Below are positions 44,812 to 51,876 of a DNA stretch of 64,000 bases, one piece after another. The stretch comes from JBFWUM01 sp050247255. Lineage in GTDB: Bacteria; Acidobacteriota; Vicinamibacteria; Vicinamibacterales; UBA2999. The notes below the pieces were generated by a model, which saw nothing but the letters and a program-made list of their open reading frames with translations, was not told where the DNA came from and searched no databases. Made by a program: the position numbers and the translations under genes. Positions within the stretch are counted from its first letter, which is position 1. Every line of letters starts with the position of its first letter. The DNA is taken from positions 1-64,000 of the forward strand of contig JBFWUM010000014.1 in the NCBI GenBank assembly GCA_050247255.1, in the 5' to 3' direction.

Positions 44812-45690
44812 TCAGCGCCTTCGCGGCCCCTTGCCCGCGGGACGACTCGTTCGCGGGCGGAAAGGCCGCCCCCCACGCTCCGGCGGCCCCGGCGGCTCGA
44901 TGCGCGGCTCGTCGGCGCGCGGTGGGCGTTTGGGATCTTCATCGCCTCGCCGCGGCTCACGGTCCGGCCGCGGGCCGCGCGGGGGTTTGTCCTCGTGCTT
45001 CTGACCCCATGCCTTGGGCCCGCTCGGCGGACGGGATTTCCAGTTGGGACGCGCTTCGCGGCGCATGGGATCGCCATGGGGTCTTTCGCGCCACTCGGGT
45101 TTCGGCGGCCGGCTGCGCCAATCCGCCTTCGGCGGTCGGCTCCGCCAGTCACCCTGCGGCCCGCCTTCGTGCGATGGTTTCCAGTCACGCTTCGGCGCGG
45201 CAGGCTTGGCGGCGGGCCCGCTCGGCGGCCACTGCGGCCTCACTTCCGCCTTGAGCGGATCGCCGTGGAACTTCCGCGGCCCAGATCCCTTTCCCAGCCC
45301 TTCCCCCTTCCCCCTTCCCCCTTCTCCCTTGTCGTATTTCGCCCGCTTCTCGAACTTCTCCGCGCGCCAGCGCTGATTCCGCTCCTTCTTCTGATCCTTG
45401 AAATGCTGCCGCGCGTCGCGATGCTCCCCGCCGGGGCGCCAACTGCGGCCTCGACTCTTCTCCGGGACTGAAGTCCCGGAGCTCCGATCGCCGGAGCCCT
45501 GAAGGCGCGCGGCGCGCGCTTCCTCGGGCCCGGCCCAGAGCTTCCCCTGCGCGAAGTACTTCATCTCCGCGTCCGGATGCTTCTCGCGGATCCGCTGGAA
45601 CGTCGGCAGCAGCTCCTCGCGATCGGTCGCTCGAAACGCGGTGGGCATCCCGCCGGCGATGATGGTCCAGTAGACGAAGCGTGGTGGCAT
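44812..45690 (-). CDS. conserved N-terminal domain protein with Arg/Pro-rich tail
   Basis: 292 aa. The first ~60 residues (FVYWTIIAGGMPTAFRATDR, YFAQGKLWAGPEEARAA) look like a folded small domain. Then an Arg/Lys/Pro/Gly-rich disordered tail with approximate repeats (DWRSRPPKADW, RERPHGDP). Two repeats are embedded: a CTGAAG palindrome (45461-45497) encoding about 12 residues before GRSWRPGGEHRDARQHF, and a heptamer array (45293-45334) encoding GEGGRGKGEGLG. The basic tail suggests nucleic-acid or ribosome binding. Unknown family. Confidence 0.6.
   Translation of the reverse strand: MPPRFVYWTIIAGGMPTAFRATDREELLPTFQRIREKHPDAEMKYFAQGKLWAGPEEARAARLQGSGDRSSGTSVPEKSRGRSWRPGGEHRDARQHFKDQKKERNQRWRAEKFEKRAKYDKGEGGRGKGEGLGKGSGPRKFHGDPLKAEVRPQWPPSGPAAKPAAPKRDWKPSHEGGPQGDWRSRPPKADWRSRPPKPEWRERPHGDPMRREARPNWKSRPPSGPKAWGQKHEDKPPRGPRPDREPRRGDEDPKRPPRADEPRIEPPGPPERGGRPFRPRTSRPAGKGPRRR
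45293..45334. repeat. 7-bp-period array in coding region (CTTCCCC family)
   Basis: Six heptamers of CTTCCCC / CTTCTCC type in phase, read on the minus strand as the GEGGRGKGEG stretch. Same family as arrays at 43652, 45706, 49543 and 55995. Confidence 0.85.
45461..45497. repeat. CTGAAG-core palindrome plus second hairpin in coding region
   Basis: TCCGGGACT, loop GA, AGTCCCGGA (45461-45480) followed by GCTCCG/CGGAGC (45481-45497). It lies in frame inside the 44812 gene. Confidence 0.85.
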
Positions 45691-45705
45691 GGTGAGCTAT
45701 GCAGT

Positions 45706-45740
45706 GGTTAGGGGGAAGGGGTTGGGGGGAAGGGCTGGGC
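45706..45740. repeat. 7-bp-period array, one arm
   Basis: Five heptamers (GGGAAGG / GGTTGGG type) in the gap between the 44812 gene start and the sigma-54 activator stop. Confidence 0.8.
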
Positions 45741-45783
45741 TAGTCATGAGGACAAGGGCATTAGTCTTCAGGCGACCGATCAT

Positions 45784-45867
45784 GCAGGTGGGTTCGGTAT
45801 GTCCGGAGCAAAAGCGTAGACACTCGAAGACAGCGCTTTTGCGGAGCGACATACCGAACCCACCTGC
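45784..45867. repeat. 84-bp inverted repeat, long hairpin
   Basis: Perfect 20-bp arms GCAGGTGGGTTCGGTATGTC (45784-45803) and its complement (45848-45867), extended inward by AAAAGCG/CGCTTTT pairing around a short loop. It lies 15 bases past the stop of the activator gene (45882) on that gene's 3' side, so it may be a terminator or a REP/MITE-like element. Confidence 0.9.
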
Positions 45868-45881
45868 GTTCAATGGAGCTC

Positions 45882-47285
45882 TCAATCGGGCCCCAGCCTC
45901 TTCAACTTTTCGACCAGCGTCGTCCGCTTGATGCGAAGCAATTCCGCGGCCTTGTTACGGTTGCCCTGCGTCCGCTCGAGTGACTTGCGGATGAGGTCGC
46001 GTTCGATGTCCGCGAGGTAGCGCGGCAGGTCGACGCCATCCTCGGGGAAGTCGAGGAACGGCGCCGCGGCCGGCTGCGGCGCCTCCTGGATCTCCGGCGG
46101 CAAGTCGGTCACCTCGATCTCCTGCCGCACGCCGGCGCTGAGGGCCACGGCGCGTTCGACGGCGTTCTCGAGCTGCCGGACGTTGCCGGGCCACGGGTAC
46201 GCCATCAGCGCGCGCATGGCGGACTGCGACACGGTGAGCGGTCCTTCCGCCTGAAGGCGGAAGCCGCGCTCGGGCGACGTGAACTTGTCGAGGAAGTGCT
46301 TCACCAGCAGCGGAATGTCGTCGCGCCGGTCGCGCAGCGGCGGCAGCTGGATGGGGATGACGTTGAGGCGGTAATAGAGGTCCTCGCGGAACGTCCCATC
46401 GGACACCATCCGCGCCAGGTCCGAATTGGTCGCGGCAATCACGCGCACGTCGACCTTGATGGTCTGGTTGTCGCCGACCCGCTCGAACTCCCGCTCCTGC
46501 AGCGCGCGGAGCAGCTTCATCTGCAGCGCCACGCTCATCGTCCCGACCTCGTCCAGGAAGATGGTCCCCCTGTGCGCCTGCTCGAAGCGTCCTTGCCGTG
46601 AACCGACCGCCCCGGTGAACGCGCCGCGCACGTGGCCGAAGAGCTCGGCCTCGAGCAGCGTTTCGGGAATGGCGCTGCAGTTGAGCGCGACGAACCGGTG
46701 CGACTTGCGCGGGCTGTTGTGATGGATGGCGCGGGCGACGACTTCCTTGCCGGTGCCGGTTTCGCCGGTGACGAGAATCGTGCTGTTCGATCGCGCCACG
46801 GTCTCGAGCAGCTGGAAGAGCGCCTGCATCGGCCGGCTGCGCCCGAGGATGCCGCCGAACTGGTAGCGCTCCTCGAGCTGCTGCCGCAGGTAGGCGTTCT
46901 CGGCCGACAGCCGCTTCTGCTCGAGCGCCTTGTGCAGCACGTGCATCAGCTCGTCGAACTGAAACGGCTTGGCGACGAAGTCGGACGCCCCCTTCTTGAT
47001 GGCATCCACCGCGTCCTTCACCGTCCCGTAGCCGGTGATGACGATGGCGATGATGCCGGGGTAGCGCTCGCGCGCCGCGGCGATGACCTGGGCGCCGTCG
47101 ACGCCGGGCATCCGCAAATCTGTAATGACGATGTCGAAGGCAAACTGATCGAGCAGCGTCAGCGCCTTTTCGCCGCTCTCGGCCTCGGCCACCTCGAACC
47201 CACGCTCGTTGAGCCGCTCGGCCATCAGCGACCGGAGCGCGGACTCATCGTCGACGAAGAGGAGGTGGGGCCGGGTGCTGCTCAA
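45882..47285 (-). CDS. NtrC-family sigma-54-dependent response regulator
   Basis: 467 aa. Receiver with Asp11/Asp12 pair and phospho-acceptor Asp56, Lys106 in VAKPFQF; AAA+ domain with Walker A GETGTGKE (174-181), GAFTGA loop (221-226) that contacts sigma-54, Walker B TIFLDE, and Arg finger region FREDLYYRLNVI; C-terminal Fis-type HTH (NRNKAAELLRIKRTTLVEKL). Between the AAA+ lid and the PWPGNVRQLENAVER motif the segment GFRLQAEGP (341-349) is encoded by a CTGAAG palindrome. The partner kinase is not adjacent. Confidence 0.95.
   Translation of the reverse strand: MSSTRPHLLFVDDESALRSLMAERLNERGFEVAEAESGEKALTLLDQFAFDIVITDLRMPGVDGAQVIAAARERYPGIIAIVITGYGTVKDAVDAIKKGASDFVAKPFQFDELMHVLHKALEQKRLSAENAYLRQQLEERYQFGGILGRSRPMQALFQLLETVARSNSTILVTGETGTGKEVVARAIHHNSPRKSHRFVALNCSAIPETLLEAELFGHVRGAFTGAVGSRQGRFEQAHRGTIFLDEVGTMSVALQMKLLRALQEREFERVGDNQTIKVDVRVIAATNSDLARMVSDGTFREDLYYRLNVIPIQLPPLRDRRDDIPLLVKHFLDKFTSPERGFRLQAEGPLTVSQSAMRALMAYPWPGNVRQLENAVERAVALSAGVRQEIEVTDLPPEIQEAPQPAAAPFLDFPEDGVDLPRYLADIERDLIRKSLERTQGNRNKAAELLRIKRTTLVEKLKRLGPD
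46244..46263. repeat. CTGAAG-core palindrome inside a sigma-54 activator
   Basis: CTTCCGCCT, loop GA, AGGCGGAAG, in frame in the AAA+ lid region of the 45882 gene. Confidence 0.85.
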
Positions 47286-47303
47286 AGCGCCAACATATTG
47301 ACA

Positions 47304-47444
47304 GATGGTCGGGGGTAGATGGTAGATGGTCGGTGGTCGATGGTCGGTGGTAGATGGTCGTTAGGGCCGGGTTTACGGCCCCAACCTCGACCACCGACTA
47401 CCGACCACCGACTACCGACCACCGACCACCGACCACCGACCGTC
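47304..47444. repeat. 7-bp-period inverted arrays, 8 + 8 units
   Basis: Arm 1: eight units of GATGGTC/GGTGGTC type (47304-47359). Arm 2: eight units of GACCACC/GACTACC type (47389-47444). Loop 29 bases. It lies between divergent genes, upstream of both the activator and the HTH protein, so it is not simply a terminator. Confidence 0.92.
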
Positions 47445-47482
47445 TAACGTCCCGACCCGAGCCGCCGATAACAGGTTTGTCT

Positions 47483-47692
47483 ATGGATCGACAGACCGTT
47501 TCAATCATGAAAGCGTGCGAGGTGGTCGGCGTCAGCCGCCGCACGATCTATAACTGGATTGCGGCCGGCAAGGTGGAGTACGTGCGGACGGCCGGCGGGT
47601 CGATTCGCATCTTCACCGATTCGCTCTGGAAGGACGGCGATTCGAGCAAGAAGACCGTCAGCCAGGTCGCCCAGCACGTCGTTCACGCGTGA
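47483..47692 (+). CDS. small HTH (excisionase/MerR-like) DNA-binding protein
   Basis: 69 aa. MKACEVVGVSRRTIYNWIAAGKVEYVRTAGGSIRIF is a winged-helix excisionase-type DNA-binding fold (recognition helix SRRTIYNWI, wing TAGGSIRIF). ATG start; the in-frame sequence upstream is array-encoded and rejected. Ends in GTGA overlap with the next gene. Confidence 0.85.
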   Translation: MDRQTVSIMKACEVVGVSRRTIYNWIAAGKVEYVRTAGGSIRIFTDSLWKDGDSSKKTVSQVAQHVVHA

Positions 47693-47937
47693 GCATGGTG
47701 ACTGAGCCGGCCTCGCCGAAGCTGGCGGAGGCGGGCGGCCTCGACACGGACGCCGAGGCCCTGCGCGCGCTCTTTCACCGGCTGAACAACCAGCTGGGGA
47801 TCATCCTTGCGCACGCGGAGCTGCTCGAGGCGAAAGCGCTCGACGCACCCACGCGCGCGCGCGCCGAACAGGTGGTCGCCAGCGCCCTGGATGCGATGGC
47901 CACCGCCCGCGAGATCCGCGACAAGACGGTCGCTTGA
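47689..47937 (+). CDS. isolated H-box (HisKA-like) protein
   Basis: 82 aa. LRALFHRLNNQLGIILAHAELLE has the H-x2-N-N-x2 pattern of the histidine-kinase dimerisation box (His near residue 30), but no ATPase domain follows. It could be a phosphotransfer or dimerisation partner for another kinase, or a degenerate remnant. Start is GTG at the GTGA overlap with the HTH gene (an ATG lies 6 bases on). The pairing with a DNA-binding protein suggests a two-gene regulator. Confidence 0.65.
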   Translation: MSMVTEPASPKLAEAGGLDTDAEALRALFHRLNNQLGIILAHAELLEAKALDAPTRARAEQVVASALDAMATAREIRDKTVA

Positions 47938-48000
47938 TCCGTTTCGGCACAAACTCCAACCTCGGCGACGCGAACTGTTCCACAAACGAAAATTGTGATC

Positions 48001-48055
48001 GATGTCGTCAGATCATTGGCGATGACAACCCCAGATGTCGTCAGATCGTTGACGA
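48001..48055. repeat. 22-bp direct repeat upstream of the sigma-factor gene
   Basis: Two near-identical copies (ATGTCGTCAGATC, then TTGRCGAT) about 32 bases apart in the 294-base gap before the FliA-type gene. A candidate operator. The rest of the gap is relatively AT-rich and has no gene. Confidence 0.6.
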
Positions 48056-48231
48056 TTTGGGCTGGTCCACCCCATCAGTAAGATCCATTTGCACGGTTCG
48101 TTGAAAGCGTGCAACCCATTGCAACTACGGGCATTGCGGTCCTACAGCCGAGCAAAATAACAACCTTGAGTTAGAGGGCTCAACCGTTAGGTACACCAGT
48201 TGCCTGAGGGGGTGGCGGAGGATTCACAGCC

Positions 48232-49263
48232 ATGCGCCCCCAGACCGGCCCGCAGCACGCTCGCGTCGTTGCCACGCTCCCCTTCGTCGAACAGCTCGCT
48301 CGCCGCGTCGCGGCGACCATGCCGAACTCGATCGACATCGGCGATCTCGTCCAGGACGGGGTCATCGGGCTGATGGACGCGGCCGACCGCTATGACGAGG
48401 GGCGCGGCATCAAGTTCGAGACGTTTGCCGAGCGCCGCATTCGCGGCGCGATGATCGACGCGCTGCGCAAGGACGCGTGGCCGCGCGGCGTCCGCCGCCA
48501 GCGGCGCGAGCTCGAGGCGGCGCGCGAGGAGCTGCGCCGCGAGCTGGGCTGCGAGCCATCGCTCGCCGACCTGGCCGCCAAGGTGGGCTCGGATGAAAAG
48601 CGCCTGGGGCGCACGATCGTCCGCATCAACGCCATCGAGTCGACCTCCCCGATGGCCAACAACGAGCACCTGAACGAAGCGGCGCTGCCGGCGGCGCTGA
48701 TCCCCTCGGAGCCGGAAACGCCGGATGCCGCCTACGAGCGCCACCAGACTGAAGACCGCGTGCGCGCCGCCATCGCCACGCTGCCGCCGCGCGAGCAGAA
48801 GGTGATCGGCCTCTACTACTACCAGGAAGCGACGATGAAGCAGATTGGCGCCGCGATCGGCGTCAACGAGTCGCGCGTCTCGCAGCTGCACGCGCGCGCC
48901 ATCCGCCGCCTGAAGGACGCGCTGATGGCGGCGATGCCGGCGGCCGAAGCGGCGTCGGCCCTGCGCGCCTCGATCCTCGCGTTCCAGCAGAAGCCGAAGA
49001 TGGCCAAGGCGACGCTCGATTCACGCGGATGGACGGTTGGCGGCGGGCACGCCAGCAACGGCATCACCGCGCCGGGTGTGGTCGTTCCCTATGCGAGCGT
49101 TTCGCGCACGGCGCGCAGCAGCTCGGCCAGCCGGAACGGCTTGGCGAGCCAGCGGCAGCCGCTCTCCTCGAGGAAGCGCTCGGCGTCGGTGCCGGCGACG
49201 TCGCCGGTCACGAAGATCACGCGTCGCGCCAATGCCGGCGTCGCCGCGGCGATGGCGCGGTAG
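48232..49263 (+). CDS. FliA/WhiG-type RNA polymerase sigma factor, extended C-terminus
   Basis: 343 aa, about 100 longer than expected. Region 2 is IDIGDLVQDGVIGLMDAADRY to FETFAERRIRGAMIDALR; region 3 EPSLADLAAKVG; region 4 LPPREQKVIGLYYYQEATMK with ESRVSQLHARAIRRL. Normal family length ends near residue 250; the last 58 codons run antiparallel through the receiver domain of the kinase gene (overlap 49089-49263). The RBS is GGAGG before ATG. The true stop may have been lost or a frameshift may be present. Confidence 0.9.
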   Translation: MRPQTGPQHARVVATLPFVEQLARRVAATMPNSIDIGDLVQDGVIGLMDAADRYDEGRGIKFETFAERRIRGAMIDALRKDAWPRGVRRQRRELEAAREELRRELGCEPSLADLAAKVGSDEKRLGRTIVRINAIESTSPMANNEHLNEAALPAALIPSEPETPDAAYERHQTEDRVRAAIATLPPREQKVIGLYYYQEATMKQIGAAIGVNESRVSQLHARAIRRLKDALMAAMPAAEAASALRASILAFQQKPKMAKATLDSRGWTVGGGHASNGITAPGVVVPYASVSRTARSSSASRNGLASQRQPLSSRKRSASVPATSPVTKITRRANAGVAAAMAR

Positions 49264-50699
49264 AACGTCATGCCGTCGACGCGCGGCATCTTGAGGTCAC
49301 AAATCAGCGCGTCATAGTTCGTCGACCGCACGCGGGCGAGCGCCTCCTGGCCATCGCCCGCGTGGTCGACCCGCATGCCCGCATCCTTCAGCGCATCGAC
49401 CACGGCGCTGGCCAGCGCCGCCTCGTCTTCCACCAGCAGGATCGACGCGCCCTTCACTCCTTCGAGCGAGGTGGGTGTGGATCGCGGCGCGCGCTGCACG
49501 ACCTCTCCGCTCACGGGAAGTTCCAGCACGAACGCTGCGCCGCCTCCCCCTTCCCCCTTCCCCGTTCCCCCTTCACCGAAGCGAATGCGGCCACCGTGTT
49601 CCTGGGCGATCGCGTAGGCGACAGTCAGGCCGAGTCCCGTGCCCTTGCCGACGTCCTTCGTCGTGAAGAACGGGTCGAAGATCTTGCTGCGCATCTCCGC
49701 CGGCACGCCCGGGCCGTCGTCGGCGACCTCCAGTGAGACGACGTCCTGCTCGGCGTCGTGCCAGGTGCGGACGACGAGCGAGCCGCGGCCGTGGGCCTCG
49801 AGCATGGCCTGCTCGGCGTTGATCACGAGATTGAGCAGCACCTGCTGCACCTGGTGTGCGTCGGCAAAGACCTGCGGCAGTCCTTCCGCCAGTGCGATGA
49901 CGACAGCGATGTTCGACTGCTCGTGCTCGGGCGCGCGCAGCGCCAGCGTTTCGCGGACGACGGTGTTGAGGTCGATCATCGCCCGCGTCGACTGCCGCTT
50001 GCGGGCGAACGTCAGCAGGTTGCGCACGATGCGCGCCGCGCGCTCCGACTCGCCGAGGATCACCTCGACGCCGCGGCGCGTGGTGTCGTCCAGCTGCTTC
50101 TCGCCGAGCCGCTCGGCCCAGCTCAGGATCGTGGCGAGCGGGTTGTTGAGCTCGTGGGCGACGCCGGAGATGGTCTGGCCGAGCGCCGCCATCTTCTCGG
50201 CCTGCAGCAGCTGCTGGTAGAGATCGCGCGACCGATCTTCGAGCTTCTTGCGCTCGCTGACGTCGCGGACGATCGCCTCGATCTGCAGTCCCCTGCGCGG
50301 GGTGGCCTGCGCGCGCGCGGTCACTTCGACCCAGACCGCTGTTCCGTCGACACGACGCAGCCGCAGCAGGTAGTCGGTGACGAAGCCGTCAGCCGCCAGC
50401 CGTTCGAGGAACGTGGCGCGCTGCGCCGGCTCGACGAACCGCTCGGACGCAAACGGCATCACCTCGGCGTCCGCCGTCGCTGCCGGATAGCCGAAGGTGG
50501 CTTTCAGGTGCGGGTTGGCGGCGAGGGTGCGCTCGGGGGTGCCGATGAACACGCCTTCGTGCACCGCCTCGAAGAGGCGCGCGAAGGCCTGCGCGCGGGG
50601 ATCGCGGGGCGTTATCGACCTCGCGGCGCTACCGCCGAGAAAAGCACCGGTCCGCCCATGAGCTAATGGTAAGCTGTCGCCGAACGCCCGACAACACAT
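49089..50699 (-). CDS. PAS histidine kinase with C-terminal receiver (hybrid)
   Basis: 536 aa from the ATG at 50699. PAS (ARLFEAVHEGVFIGTPERT), H-box GVAHELNNPLATILSWAERL with His182, ATPase with LVINAEQAML and DDGPGVPAEMRSKIFDPFF, then a receiver with Asp468 in ICDLKMPRVDG and Lys in WLAKPFRL. A Gly-rich stretch FGEGGTGKGEGGGG between G2 and the last strand is encoded by a heptamer array. The ATG overlaps the divergent GGDEF ATG in CATG. Longer in-frame starts to 50777 exist but overlap the GGDEF gene. Confidence 0.88.
   Translation of the reverse strand: MCCRAFGDSLPLAHGRTGAFLGGSAARSITPRDPRAQAFARLFEAVHEGVFIGTPERTLAANPHLKATFGYPAATADAEVMPFASERFVEPAQRATFLERLAADGFVTDYLLRLRRVDGTAVWVEVTARAQATPRRGLQIEAIVRDVSERKKLEDRSRDLYQQLLQAEKMAALGQTISGVAHELNNPLATILSWAERLGEKQLDDTTRRGVEVILGESERAARIVRNLLTFARKRQSTRAMIDLNTVVRETLALRAPEHEQSNIAVVIALAEGLPQVFADAHQVQQVLLNLVINAEQAMLEAHGRGSLVVRTWHDAEQDVVSLEVADDGPGVPAEMRSKIFDPFFTTKDVGKGTGLGLTVAYAIAQEHGGRIRFGEGGTGKGEGGGGAAFVLELPVSGEVVQRAPRSTPTSLEGVKGASILLVEDEAALASAVVDALKDAGMRVDHAGDGQEALARVRSTNYDALICDLKMPRVDGMTFYRAIAAATPALARRVIFVTGDVAGTDAERFLEESGCRWLAKPFRLAELLRAVRETLA
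49543..49577. repeat. 7-bp-period array in a histidine kinase gene
   Basis: Five units of CTTCCCC type, in phase, encoding the GEGGTGKGEGGGG loop between catalytic blocks of the ATPase. Confidence 0.85.
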
Positions 50700-51798
50700 G
50701 CGCGTAGCAAGCCGCAACGACCTCGTCCTGCTCGGCGGTCTGGCGGTGGCGCTGTTCGTCATCTTCTCGCGCCGCATCGGCGAAGCCCTCGATTACGCCT
50801 ATCAGATCGATCGCAGCCGCGGCCTGCAGCTGCTGCCGGCGCTCGTCATCCTCGCCGGTGTCTTCATCTTTCACCTGCTGCGCAAGCGCACCGAGATGGA
50901 CGCGGCCAATCGCGCGGCCACGGCCCGCGCCGAGGAGATGACGCGGCTCGTCGCGTTCGGCCAGGCGCTGGCCGGGTCGCTCGACATCGACGCCCTCAAG
51001 ACCGCCGTGCTCGCGCACCTGCCGGCGCTGGTGCCCGCGCGCGGCGTCTGGCTGGCCAGCCCCGCCCTCGGCCTCGAGGAGCCTGCCGATGGCGACCTGG
51101 CGGCGCTGCGGTTTCCGATGGTCGTCGGCGGCGCGCCGAACGGCGTGATCGGCGTGCCGCCCGGCCGGCCGCTCACCGAGCAGGAGCGCGGCATCCTGGT
51201 GGCGGCAGCCGCCATGCTGGCGGTGTCGGTGAAGAACGCGGAGCTGTTCCGCGAGGTCCACGAGAACAGCGTGCGCGACGGCCTCACCGGCTGCTTCCGC
51301 CGCAAGCACGCGCTCGAGGTGATCGACACCGAGCTGCGCCGCGCCAGGCGCTCGCAGCAGCCGCTGTCGCTCGTCATGTTCGATCTCGATCACTTCAAGG
51401 AGATCAACGACCGCTACGGCCACCTCGCCGGCGACGCCGTGCTCGCCTCCGTCGGCAGCCGGATGAAGGCCGTGCTGCGCGGCAGCGACGTGAAGTGCCG
51501 CTACGGCGGGGAAGAGTTCCTGATCCTCCTGCCCGAGACGCCGCCCGCCGGCGCCCGCCACGTCGCCGACACGCTGCGCCGCGACTTCGAGGAGCATCCC
51601 GTCGTCTGGAACGGCCAGTCGATCCCGGTGACCGCCAGCTTCGGCCTCACCGCCGTCACCCCGGGCGAAGACCTGTCCACCGCGATCATCGCCCGCGCCG
51701 ACGCCGCGCTCTACCGTGCGAAAGAGGAAGGCCGCAACCGGGTTGTGGAGGATCTCACAGGAGAAAGGAGCAAGGAGACGTTAAGTACCCTTTCTTGA
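50698..51798 (+). CDS. membrane GGDEF diguanylate cyclase
   Basis: 366 aa. Two N-terminal membrane segments (VLLGGLAVALFVIF and LLPALVILAGVFIFHLL), a GAF-like domain at ~90-195, then a GGDEF domain with active site GGEEF (270-274) and an RxxD I-site (RGSD) five residues upstream, so product inhibition is expected. The last ~10 residues and TGA stop (51796-51798) fall in a heptamer array. Starts at ATG in CATG shared with the divergent kinase. Confidence 0.92.
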   Translation: MRVASRNDLVLLGGLAVALFVIFSRRIGEALDYAYQIDRSRGLQLLPALVILAGVFIFHLLRKRTEMDAANRAATARAEEMTRLVAFGQALAGSLDIDALKTAVLAHLPALVPARGVWLASPALGLEEPADGDLAALRFPMVVGGAPNGVIGVPPGRPLTEQERGILVAAAAMLAVSVKNAELFREVHENSVRDGLTGCFRRKHALEVIDTELRRARRSQQPLSLVMFDLDHFKEINDRYGHLAGDAVLASVGSRMKAVLRGSDVKCRYGGEEFLILLPETPPAGARHVADTLRRDFEEHPVVWNGQSIPVTASFGLTAVTPGEDLSTAIIARADAALYRAKEEGRNRVVEDLTGERSKETLSTLS

Positions 51799-51817
51799 TC
51801 TCCTTTCTCCTTCCTCC
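51759..51817. repeat. 7-bp-period inverted arrays (AGGAGAA family)
   Basis: Arm 1: three AGGAGNN units (51759-51779). Arm 2: three units such as TTTCTCC (51797-51817). The stop codon of the GGDEF gene lies at the start of arm 2. Confidence 0.8.
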
Positions 51818-51876
51818 TTATGTGAAATCTTTAGTCCGTAGGACAAGTATCCGCGTGGGTGCTTGTACCCTTCTAC

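Noticed and set aside
47304..47444. CRISPR-like repeats
   Set aside because: Units of 7 bp with no spacers of uniform length and no cas genes nearby; it is a tandem array with inverted partner.
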